Source of the DNA: Hepatocystis sp. ex Piliocolobus tephrosceles
Taxonomy: Eukaryota; Apicomplexa; Aconoidasida; Haemosporida; Plasmodiidae
DNA length: 13,166 bases
Direction of reading: 5' to 3'
Assembly (NCBI GenBank): GCA_902459845.2
Contig: CABPSV020000573.1
Location: forward strand, 1-13,166
The position numbers and the translations under genes were made by a program. The notes under the pieces were generated by a model. That model made no database searches and was not told the DNA's origin. It saw only the letters and a list, made by a program, of their open reading frames with translations. This document shows, piece after piece, positions 1-7,665 of the stretch. Numbering within the stretch: the first letter of the stretch is position 1; the number at the start of each line of letters is the position of its first letter.

Positions 1-77
<77 letters not shown>

Positions 78-89
78 ATTGTTGTTGTT

Positions 90-125
<36 letters not shown>

Positions 126-131
126 ATTATT
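1..131 (-). repeat. (AAC)n trinucleotide repeat encoding poly-Asn
   Basis: The plus strand is a TTG repeat from position 1 to about 125. In the frame of the membrane-protein gene it is read as 43 consecutive Asn codons (3-131), 39 of them AAC and 4 AAT. It abuts a T21 run that encodes six Lys codons on the minus strand. The tract continues past the window edge, so its true length is unknown. Confidence 0.93.
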
Positions 132-2111
132 TTTTTTTTTTTTTTTTTTTGTTATGGTATCATCTAGATACTCATCTTGTATATTTGTTTGGCTATTTGT
201 TATATTAATTATAGCATCGTATTTATTAAAAGAATCTACTGAATTGTTAGTTGTGTTAATTTTTTCATCTGCACTATTCCCTTTAATAGATATCAAACAT
301 TCATTGTTTTTATTGTTTAAATTATTTAACCTTGAATCATCACTAGTATTACTGATTTGCTCACTTTTATATAAATCCTCATTTAAAACTATGTCTTGAT
401 TATTTATTTTATCTTTTTCTATCATTATTTTTTCCGATATTATATGTTTTTCTATTTCTTCACATGTCTGCATATAATTATTTTTGTCATTATTTTTGTC
501 ATTATTTTTGTCATTATTTTTGTCATTATTTTGTTCATTATTTTTGTCATTATTTTGGTTATTATTTTTGTCATTATTTTGGTTATTATTTTTGTCATTA
601 TTATTATTAGGTTTGTTGAGTTGGGTTGAATGACCGCTCCACTGCTTAGAGTATATTTTTGATAGCATTTTTGATCCAAAACTTGATCCGAATTTTGACC
701 CTACATTTGACCCTATATTTGATTCTATGTTTGATCCCATTTTTGTTACGTTTTCCAAATTTTCTAGCTGTGTTGAACTATTTACTTTTTCTTTAAAAAC
801 ATATTTATTCTTCTCTTTTGTGTTGTTTTCTTCAACTAAATTATTAGAATCACAATTAATAGCATTTTCAGAATTCGAAGAATGTGAGTGAGTATTATTT
901 TTATTTGAGTCGGAATAATTTAGTTTGAACGATAATGTTCTAGATAATTTTATTTTATTTTTAAAAAAGCTTGACTCTTTTGGTTTACTCAGATTTGTTG
1001 TAAGGTTGTGAGTATTTTGGTAATTATTATTGTTATCGTTATTTTTGTCGTTATTTTTGTCGTTATTTTTGTCGTTATTTTTGTCATTATTTTTGTCGTT
1101 ATTTTTGTCGTTATTTTTGTCATTATTTTTGTCGTTATTTTTGTCATTATTTTTGTCGTTATTTTTGTCATTATTTTTGTCGTTATTTTTGTCGTGTTTA
1201 TTATTTACATTATTAAAAGTTGATAATTTTTTTTCATTATGTTGGCTAGTTTTGTTATTATATATAATATTAATACTACTACTTCGGTGAAACATTTTGT
1301 TATCATTTCGATTGCTGTGGAACTCACTTTGCTGTAGACATTGAGGATCTTGTTTTATTTTTTTTGGACTTACATTAATGTTCAACATAGAATTTATTTT
1401 TTTAAATTGAAAACTGTTAGTATATGCTAAATCTGAATAAGTTTTTGATTTAACACACATATAAGAATCTATTAAAGATTTAAAAATTTTTTTTTCTAAT
1501 TTTTTAACATCTTTTGAAGTAACTACATATTTACAAGGATTTTTTTTTGATACTACTATAAGACAACATAATTCATACATTCTAAAGTAAACAATATTTC
1601 CACCAAATATTTGTATTATATAAGATAGTAATTCGAAATAAAAAAAAGTATCCATATTTACATCAAATATGTCAATGCTCAAATTATATTGGATGACTAT
1701 TCCAAAAAGTATACTAAACAAAAAAGAAGTTAATAAACTATAGTAAGAATATCCAGTTAATGCGAAAGAAAAAAATAATAATTGCATGTTGGCTATTTTA
1801 AATACATTTATAACGATTGATAAAGAACAATTAACAAATATACTAAAACAAAATAATATATTTAAAATATATTTACTTAAATCTACTTTTGAAAAAACAA
1901 AAGTTCTAATTATAACAAAACTTATTAATGAATATATAAATAACATAGCTCCCAAACATACTGCCCAAAAATGTGTTAAATTAAAAGTTAAATTATTTTT
2001 ATTTATAGCTGTATATCCAATTATAATAAAGGTTTGTAAATTCTGTAGGGCCAAAAAAACGACAAAGTCGTCGGACTTTATATCTATGGAGTGTCTAACT
2101 GTGCTTGACAT
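1..2111 (-). CDS. Partial multi-pass membrane protein with long Asn-rich low-complexity tail (3' end outside window)
   Basis: I read this frame codon by codon from the ATG at 2111-2109 to the left edge and found 703 codons without a stop, so the gene continues outside the window. The start follows AACATA, and an in-frame TAA lies a short way upstream. Residues about 16-36, 48-73, 83-104, 109-141 and 155-187 are strongly hydrophobic, giving roughly five or six membrane segments. There is no cleavable-looking signal peptide, since the start (MSSTVRHSID) is polar. A Lys-rich segment (SKKNPCKY, then KDVKKLEKKIFK) follows at 188-211. The rest is polar: an SPKK motif at 248-251, 13 perfect DKNN units at 307-358, degenerate GSN/GSK repeats at 458-482, a second DKNN/NNQN block at about 502-545, then K6 (655-660) followed by 43 Asn (661-703). 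I do not recognise the family. 'Conserved apicomplexan membrane protein' is as far as I would go. That this is a coding frame is well supported by the change from hydrophobic to repeat composition within one unbroken frame. Confidence 0.86.
480..608 (-). repeat. In-frame 12-bp repeat encoding DKNN with NNQN/NNEQ variants
   Basis: Tandem 12-bp units of the form GTCATTATTTTT on the plus strand are read on the minus strand as Asp-Lys-Asn-Asn, interspersed with NNQN variants. This is a second, less perfect copy of the repeat family found at 1038-1193 in the same gene. Unit length is a multiple of three, so copy-number change would not break the frame. Confidence 0.85.
667..740 (-). repeat. Degenerate 15-bp repeat encoding Gly-Ser-rich motifs
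   Basis: Units around TTTGACCCTACATTT recur about five times on the plus strand. On the minus strand they encode a GSN(I/V)/GSK-type series, for example MGSNIESNIGSNVGS, at residues about 458-482 of the membrane-protein gene. The copies differ at several bases, so this looks older than the DKNN arrays beside it. Confidence 0.7.
1038..1193 (-). repeat. 13-copy perfect DKNN tandem repeat (12-bp unit)
   Basis: Thirteen consecutive 12-bp units span exactly 156 bp and encode 13 perfect Asp-Lys-Asn-Asn units (residues 307-358). The only DNA variation is at the third base of the last Asn codon, which alternates between AAC and AAT. The other two frames also stay partly open, which produces spurious hydrophobic or Thr/Lys/Ile ORFs here on both strands. 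Confidence 0.95.
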
Positions 2112-2385
2112 TATGTTTACAAGAGTATTACTACATATTATATATTTTTATAAAGTATATATTTTTCCACACGATTTTTACATTATATTTAGTTAGTATG
2201 TTATACAAGTATGTTACTTTTTCCAAACTCTGTAATATTGGGTAAAATAAAATAAATGTTCTATTTTTTAAAAAAACAAAATAAAAAAATGATACGACGG
2301 AGGAAACATTTATATGTTTACAATTTTTTTTTTTTTTTTATTAAATAGATAATACAAGGTGTTTCACCGCATTAGTACAAGTGTA

Positions 2386-2388
<3 letters not shown>

Positions 2389-2417
<29 letters not shown>
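2389..2417. repeat. (AT)n microsatellite
   Basis: An uninterrupted AT dinucleotide run of about 29 bp, some 280 bp upstream of the membrane-protein gene start. Likely to vary in length between strains. Confidence 0.95.
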
Positions 2418-2419
<2 letters not shown>

Positions 2420-2460
2420 TATGCAAAAAAAAAAAAATACGTGCAATATTCCTAAATAAA

Positions 2461-2490
2461 ATTGCTATATATTGCTATATATTGCTATAT
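2461..2490. repeat. Three perfect 10-bp tandem copies
   Basis: The unit ATTGCTATAT occurs three times in direct succession without a mismatch. It is noncoding and lies in the 5' flank of the membrane-protein gene. Confidence 0.95.
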
Positions 2491-2814
2491 ATTTGTATAT
2501 AAAAAATAATAAAATTTAATTAAAGGACAGCATTTTAAAAATGGCGGATTTAAAAGAATACAATGAAAAAATAAAAATGAATAATATATATAAAAAAAAG
2601 AAAGGAAGAAAGTAATATATACATGTTTATATATACATTGACAGATACATATATACATGAGCAACTGTTTATAGGACATGTAACTATGTAGAGGTTAATA
2701 TGACATCATAATAACATGTTTCGTACAACTTTGAAAATGATAAACATATACAATTAACTCACACTATCCATCTACTTAGAAAAGTGTTGTGATCAAAAAA
2801 AAAAAAAAAAAAAT

Positions 2815-3000
2815 TAAAATAAAATCAAATAAAATAATAAAATCAAATAGAATAGAAAAATCAAATAAAATAATAATATCAAATAAAATAAAACAATAAA
2901 ATCAAATAAAATAAAACAATAAAATAAAATAAAATAAAATAATAATATCGAATAAAACAATAAAATCAAATAAATAGTAAAACTAAATGAAGTAGTAATA
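2815..3000. repeat. Degenerate AAATAAAATC-type simple repeat
   Basis: A purine-rich plus strand built from AATAAAATC, AAATAAAATAA and close variants, with scattered C/G substitutions. It opens a hydrophobic minus-strand frame made of repeated Ile/Leu/Phe/Tyr codons, which I regard as an artefact of the repeat. It begins just after a run of about 19 A. Confidence 0.85.
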
Positions 3001-3189
3001 TATATTTGCACGTGCTACAAAAAAAAAAAAAAAAAAAAAAATTATTAAATTTGAAAGCGATGCATGCTTTTGCGTATATTAAAAAATTGAAAAAAGAAAC
3101 TGAAAAACAAATTATCACGTAAAAAAAAAAAAAGTATATAGAAATATAAGTTATTGTTACATTATGCTAAACCGATACACTTCAAAATA

Positions 3190-3191
<2 letters not shown>

Positions 3192-3223
<32 letters not shown>
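3192..3223. repeat. Poly(dA) run of 32
   Basis: Thirty-two A in a row followed by TGTAGAC. It sits directly before the T/C-rich 17-bp tandem array, so the plus strand switches abruptly from purine to pyrimidine. Confidence 0.95.
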
Positions 3224-3225
<2 letters not shown>

Positions 3226-3257
3226 TAGACTTTATTTTTTTTTACTTTTTATTTTTT

Positions 3258-3325
3258 CTTTCTTTTTATTTTTTCTTTCTTTTTGTTTTTTCTTTCTTTT
3301 TATTTTTTCTTTCTTTTTATTTTTT
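3258..3325. repeat. 17-bp pyrimidine-rich minisatellite, 4 copies
   Basis: The unit CTTTCTTTTTATTTTTT starts at 3258, 3275, 3292 and 3309, with one A-to-G change in the second copy. The array is almost purely pyrimidine on the plus strand and noncoding. Confidence 0.93.
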
Positions 3326-3449
3326 TAATTATTTAAGAGACAATATAAGAAGATAATTAAAAATTAAGAAATTTTTAATTAAAAAAAATTTTTTCAAATA
3401 AAAAATTTGCAATTAAAAATATGTGTAATGAATATATTATACATATAAA

Positions 3450-3527
3450 ACGCATAAATTAAACGCATAAATTAAACACATAAATCAAGCGCATAAATCA
3501 AACGCATAAATCAAACGCATAAATGAT
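3450..3527. repeat. 13-bp tandem repeat, 6 near-perfect copies with degenerate extension
   Basis: The unit ACGCATAAATYAA starts at 3450, 3463, 3476, 3489, 3502 and 3515 with few mismatches. Decayed copies containing ACGTATAAA, ACACATAAA and ACATATAAA with variable spacing continue to about 3630, ending at an (AT)n run. The CG-containing unit stands out against the surrounding A/T-only sequence. Confidence 0.92.
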
Positions 3528-3621
3528 GGACGTATAAAAGGTACAAACACATAAAGGTACATACGCATAAATGTACAAAAACATAAAAGTAAAAACATAT
3601 AAACGTACAAACTTAGAAACA

Positions 3622-3630
<9 letters not shown>

Positions 3631-3658
<28 letters not shown>
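3631..3658. repeat. (AT)n microsatellite
   Basis: An uninterrupted AT dinucleotide run that closes the decayed 13-bp repeat region. Confidence 0.95.
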
Positions 3659-3662
<4 letters not shown>

Positions 3663-4299
3663 CATATATTTATCTATGTATACTAATTTTCTAAATAATC
3701 TCAACAGTGATATAGAAAACACTATAAAAAAAATTGTTACTGTATAATCAATGTATTTTTATGAATATATAGCATTTTCCTAATCATTTTATGGCAATTA
3801 CTTAACAATAGAGAAAAAAAAAAAAAAATTATGTGTAAATTAGTGCACCAACTAATTTTTATAAAATATCAGTAGAAACAACATATCTTGAACAAAAAAA
3901 ATTAAATACTTGATTAAACATTTGTATTACATATACATATCAAATGTTAACGTTATGCAAAAAAAAAATAAAAAATATAGTGTATATGTATAAGTAAAAA
4001 AAAAAAAATGTGTGTTAGACATTTTACTTTTCAAAAAGTTTTATCTATATTTACAAAAAAAAAAAAAAAAAAAAAAAACTAAAAGAACACGTTTATTTTG
4101 CATTACATTTTTTTGCATGAACCTCTTTATTATGTTTTACTTTGGTTTTGTTATTACATCACTCTTTGATAATTTTATTCATTGCTATTCTTTTTATTTT
4201 CTTTAATGTTTATAAATCATGTAAAAAAAAAAAAAAAAAAGAACTCTGTAAAATCAGAATAAAATTTTTTTATAATACCTTATGAAATTATGAGGTATA

Positions 4300-4300
<1 letters not shown>

Positions 4301-4377
<77 letters not shown>
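4301..4377. repeat. Poly(dA) homopolymer of 77
   Basis: Seventy-seven consecutive A between a C at 4300 and a C at 4378. It lies about 460 bp downstream of the five-exon gene, on whose strand it reads as poly(dT). Runs of this length are error-prone in assembly, so the exact count should be treated with caution. Confidence 0.93.
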
Positions 4378-4378
<1 letters not shown>

Positions 4379-4645
4379 AGCAGTGTAAATACTAATATAA
4401 TATTAGAAAACAAAAAACGTCCTCTATAACTTATAGTTTGTTAATGTGTTTATTATTATCAAATTTAGTATTAAAAAAAGTCTAATTTGTTTAAATTATA
4501 TTATTTCTTTTAGAAAATCAAAATCATTTATTTGTACATGTGTCGTTTAGATAATTCTAAAATGATAAGCAGTTTTGTTTTATTTTCTTTTACGTTATTT
4601 TTTTAGCGTTCTATTTTTTATAACAAATTATAAATTTTTAATAAT

Positions 4646-4677
<32 letters not shown>

Positions 4678-4839
4678 TAAAAGTACTATTCTTAATAACA
4701 TATAAGTAGAATTTTAATGATATGAAAAAATTGACAAATATAAGTGAAAATTATATAAAAAAAAAATTAAAAATAAAATAAAAATAAATTATTCATTAAA
4801 TATATTTAATCTTTTGTTATATAGTTGCATATATTTTTT

Positions 4840-6104
4840 TTAAAAAATTGAGCCTAGTATTAACAGACTCAATAACACAAAAATAATCGGAGTAATTAGC
4901 CTGTATAAATAAATAATTAAAAAAAAAAAGACATATATGATTAGAGTGAAATAATTAGGTAAAAATGTTAAATTTTTTAGACTCACAAATGTATTAATAA
5001 TATATATAAATATTTAATCTATATGTATTATATAAATATTACCTCTTATTAAGAAAAAAGTTGATTATATCAAGATCGTCAACGACTACTCGGTCACATA
5101 TTAACTTACTGCTTCTTTTTCTCAATGACTATAAAAAAAAAAAAAAAAAAAAATTAAAAATATAATAAAAAAAGTTAAAAGGAGAAATCATTTTAATAAT
5201 TTTAAAAATAAAAATTTGATAAGTATAAATAAAATTGTTCATAGATCGCGATTAAGTTGATAAATAAATCAATATACACACACGCACATATATATATATA
5301 TATATATATATATTGGTGTCTAAATTATACCTGAGGCTTTGGTTCAACAGTTTCATATGTGCTGCAGAAAATTGAATCGAAAAAAAAAAAAATGTGTATT
5401 AGTAAAAATTTTTAATATAACATTAATACATAGTACAAAAATGACATTCTTATTAATTTTATACAACGAATAAATGAACATTTGTAAAAAAAAGATAAAA
5501 ATGAAAAGTATAATATTTGTTAAAAAAAAAGGGATATATATAATGTATGCAATATATATGTAACCAATTCCTCTTTTTTTATTGTTTTATTTATTTTTTT
5601 TTTTTTTTTCTTGATATGTATTTGTGTATCTATGTTTTACTATTAATTCATTTAAAAAATATATATTATAAGTGTCACATAATGGTTATGTATTTATTTA
5701 CATTGGTTCAACGGAATAGTTTCCAAGTCCTTTCAAATGATTATTTTCTATACCTGCAAGAAAATTTACTACGGCTGACTCACTAAAGAAAAAAAAGGAT
5801 ATTATAAGAAAGAGGATAATATAAAAAAAATGATTATCACTATGTGATAATACAATAAATAGCTACTAAATGATAAAAAAATATTTACGAATGTTTTTCA
5901 TAAAGAACGAATAAAAACTAGTAATATATAGAACAAATATAAACATATATATATACATACTGTATATTAATTTGCTTACTTTTGAGAATCATATTCTTCG
6001 ACTTCAGCATTAAAGGGCATTAAGGAACTTTTAAAAAGTTCTACGTCTGAGGGTTTAATGCCTTGTATCCTAGCCTTAAGAATTTTACTACTTGATTCAC
6101 TCAT
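4840..6104 (-). CDS. Small five-exon gene for a 127-residue protein with a C-terminal membrane anchor
   Basis: Assembled from splice signals on the minus strand. Exons: 6104-5980 (125 nt), 5782-5702 (81), 5361-5331 (31), 5128-5043 (86), 4900-4840 (61, ending TAA). They total 384 nt, exactly 128 codons. Donors are GTAAGC, GTAAAT, GTATAA and GTAATA. Acceptors end TTTCTTTAG, TTCTGCAG, TTTTATAG and TTATACAG. Intron phases are 2, 2, 0, 2, and reading through any donor soon meets a stop. The start sits in AAAACATGAG. The protein begins MSESSSKILKARIQGIKPSD and is acidic and polar to residue 67, then has a basic stretch (SLRKRSSK, 79-86) and VVVDDLDIINFFLNKR. It ends in the hydrophobic LITPIIFVLLSLLILGSIF (109-127) with no residues after it. 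That layout fits a post-translationally inserted tail-anchored protein facing the cytosol, with Lys-Arg just before the anchor. There is no SNARE-like heptad region that I can see, and I do not recognise the family. A small trafficking, translocon or organelle-membrane subunit is possible but unproven. Confidence 0.85.
5288..5313. repeat. (AT)n microsatellite inside intron 3
   Basis: An uninterrupted AT run about 20 bp inside the donor end of intron 3 (5129-5330) of the five-exon gene. Confidence 0.93.
5833..5851. other. Perfect 8-bp inverted repeat with 3-nt loop inside intron 1
   Basis: ATTATCAC, loop TAT, then GTGATAAT: eight paired bases without mismatch, including G-C pairs in an otherwise A/T context. 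It lies in intron 1 (5783-5979) of the five-exon gene, about 50 bp upstream of the acceptor on the minus strand. It could fold in the pre-mRNA, but no function is shown by sequence alone. Confidence 0.6.
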
Positions 6105-6400
6105 GTTTTATTATAAAATTATAAAAATATTTATTAAAAATAAGATATTTAAAAAAATAAAATATTTGTCATTATATATTATAAATCATTATATGCTTTG
6201 ATTTAAAAATTAATACATTCATGTATTATATATGTAGATATGTAACTATTTTTTCGTTCGTATTATGATGTGTTTGTATATGTGAGTATTTATGTGTATA
6301 TGTTATTGCATTTATTGAGAACTTTTTTTTTTAATTATGCTTATCTATGTACTTATTTGTTTATATATTTATTTATTTGTTTATTAGTTTTTTGCTTAAT

Positions 6401-6450
6401 TGTTTTTTGTTTATTTGTTTTTTGTTTATTTGTTTTTTGTTTATTTGTTT
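6401..6450. repeat. 14-bp TTTTTTGTTTATTTG-type repeats
   Basis: About three tandem copies of T6 plus GTTTATTTG (spacing varies by a base with how the T run is split), directly before the 22-bp array and sharing its T6-G spacer. It probably belongs to the same repeat family. Confidence 0.75.
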
Positions 6451-6474
6451 TTTGTTTTTTGTTTTTTGTTTTTT

Positions 6475-6584
6475 GCTTAATTGTTTTTTGTTTTTTGCTT
6501 AATTGTTTTTTGTTTTTTGCTTAATTGTTTTTTGTTTTTTGCTTAATTGTTTTTTGTTTTTTGCTTAATTGTTTTTTGTTTTTT
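6475..6584. repeat. 22-bp minisatellite, 5 perfect copies
   Basis: The unit is GCTTAATTG followed by T6, G and T6. Copies start at 6475, 6497, 6519, 6541 and 6563 without mismatch. A lone relative of the unit starts at 6394. The array lies about 370-480 bp upstream of the start codon of the five-exon gene. A plus-strand frame of Phe, Leu, Val and Cys codons through the array is a repeat artefact. Confidence 0.95.
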
Positions 6585-6896
6585 GTTTATTCATTTATTC
6601 GTTTAATTATTTATTCACTTATTTAATTAATTTTATTTAAAAAATTGTTTGATTTATTTATTTTGTTTAATTTATTAATTATTTTCATTTAATTTTTTTT
6701 TTGTTGACACATTTTTTTTTTTTTTTTTTTTTCTGTACTAAAATTTTTTATTTTAATTGTTTTATCATTGCTATTTTGGTATGCTAAGTTATTTGTTTTT
6801 ATATTTAGGGAAATATTTATTTTTCTCAATTATTTGCTACTTACATGTATATGTATCCTTACATTAGTACATGTTCAATCGTTACATACACAGATG

Positions 6897-6931
<35 letters not shown>

Positions 6932-7363
6932 ATAAAATATAGTAATTAAAAAAAAAAAAAAATCAAGTATCCTTTAAATACGTTTTTACTTTTACAATAA
7001 ATTTTACATTGTATTGTGTGATGATTTGTTTAGTTCAAATATGAATGTTTTTTAAAGTTTACATAAAAAAAGAGTTTTGCACTATAAATTACCTAAATAA
7101 ATTATACATATATACATATTTGTGCACCGTAAATCATATTTAAATAAAACTTTTAGTAACAATTGTTGGAACCAAAATAAATGTATATGTATATACACAT
7201 ATGTATATGTATACATGTTCTTATAACATAATTGTGAAAATATAATGAATCAACCAAAAACAATGTTAACATTAAAGGAAACAAAAAAAAAAATAAATAA
7301 AAAAAATAAGAAATATGATAATTTTAATTAAGGAAATTTAAGATTTTAAAATGTTTAAAATAC

Positions 7364-7395
<32 letters not shown>

Positions 7396-7633
7396 AATAA
7401 ATGTATAAACATAATTATTTATTAAAAAGTGACAATATAATAATATAGGAAAACAGGCAGTATTGTATAAATCCAAAAATTAGTGAGCAAAAGATGTTTG
7501 CGTAAAATAAAATAAAACTAAAATGAACAAAAATGTTACATAAAAATTAATGTAAACTATAAATGAGTACAAAAATTAGTATGTATATATAAGCACATAT
7601 TTTATTATATAGAACAATTCCCTCATAGCCTTA

Positions 7634-7634
<1 letters not shown>

Positions 7635-7662
<28 letters not shown>
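7635..7662. repeat. Poly(dT) run of 28 next to the J-domain gene stop
   Basis: On the minus strand this is A28 beginning three bases after the TAG stop codon. The mRNA would therefore carry an encoded A tract at the very start of its 3' UTR. Confidence 0.93.

Positions 7663-7665
<3 letters not shown>

Larger units (their letters stand above)
2112..4839. other. Intergenic region, 2.7 kb, no convincing gene
   Basis: This stretch separates the start of the membrane-protein gene from the stop of the five-exon gene, so on the minus strand it should hold the 3' flank of the latter and the 5' flank of the former. It contains (AT)n runs, A/T homopolymers up to 77 nt, and 10-, 13- and 17-bp tandem repeats listed separately. 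Base composition is near pure A/T, and ORFs are short or rest on homopolymers. The one candidate I kept in view is a plus-strand ATG at 2541 with a 24-codon frame (see findings). The segment at 4380-4640 is slightly less simple but has no open frame or splice-site series that I could assemble. Confidence 0.75.
6105..7665. other. Intergenic region, 1.56 kb, no convincing gene
   Basis: On the minus strand this is the 3' flank of the J-domain gene and the 5' flank of the five-exon gene. It contains T-rich tandem repeats (6361-6600), T runs at about 6712-6732 and 6899-6930, an A run at about 7365-7392 and a T28 run at 7635-7662. A 28-codon plus-strand ORF at 7245-7331 was seen but not accepted. 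The 5' flank of the five-exon gene presumably includes its promoter; I see no defined motif that I could call. Confidence 0.75.

Noticed and set aside
1..399. Plus-strand poly-Leu/poly-Phe frame
   Set aside because: It is simply the TTG repeat and T run read on the wrong strand. The minus strand has a continuous 703-codon frame from a good ATG through the same bases.
480..1193. CRISPR-like array
   Set aside because: The repeats are directly adjacent 12-bp units without unique spacers, in a eukaryotic coding frame.
989..1290. Overlapping repeat frames on both strands (TKIT, VVIF and LSLF types)
   Set aside because: All are alternative readings of the 12-bp array that encodes DKNN in the membrane-protein gene; they have no independent composition or start context.
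1786..2196. Plus-strand frame of 136 codons over the membrane-protein N-terminus
   Set aside because: It is antisense to the hydrophobic segments of the minus-strand gene, starts with a non-ATG codon, and shows no domain-like pattern.
2814..3011. Minus-strand hydrophobic frame rich in Leu, Ile, Phe and Tyr
   Set aside because: Built entirely from the AAATAAAATC simple repeat read in reverse, so the hydrophobic periodicity reflects the repeat unit, not a membrane protein.
3354..3381. Perfect 12-bp inverted repeat with a 4-nt loop made only of A and T
   Set aside because: With only two bases in use, long A/T palindromes arise easily by chance in 2.7 kb of near-pure A/T, and nothing else marks this one.
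3430..3640. Tandem repeats as a subtelomeric or telomeric block
   Set aside because: The 13-bp unit does not match the telomere-type heptamer of this group (GGGTTYA) and no copies of it are visible in the window.
4012..4206. Plus-strand frame with a poly-Lys run and a hydrophobic end
   Set aside because: It starts at GTG, depends on the exact length of a 24-A homopolymer to stay in frame, and the only nearby upstream ATG (4008) is in another frame that stops after the A run.
5547..5786. Plus-strand 79-codon frame
   Set aside because: It overlaps exon 2 and intron 2 of the five-exon gene on the opposite strand, and its first half is T-run sequence.
6270..6524. Plus-strand hydrophobic Cys/Leu/Phe/Val frame
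   Set aside because: It is the reading of the T6-G tandem repeats; composition is that of the repeat, without a plausible start or end.
7245..7331. Plus-strand 28-codon ORF starting MNQPKTMLTLKETKKK
   Set aside because: Length and Lys/Asn content are typical of chance ORFs in A-rich DNA; no splice sites or downstream exons could be joined to it.
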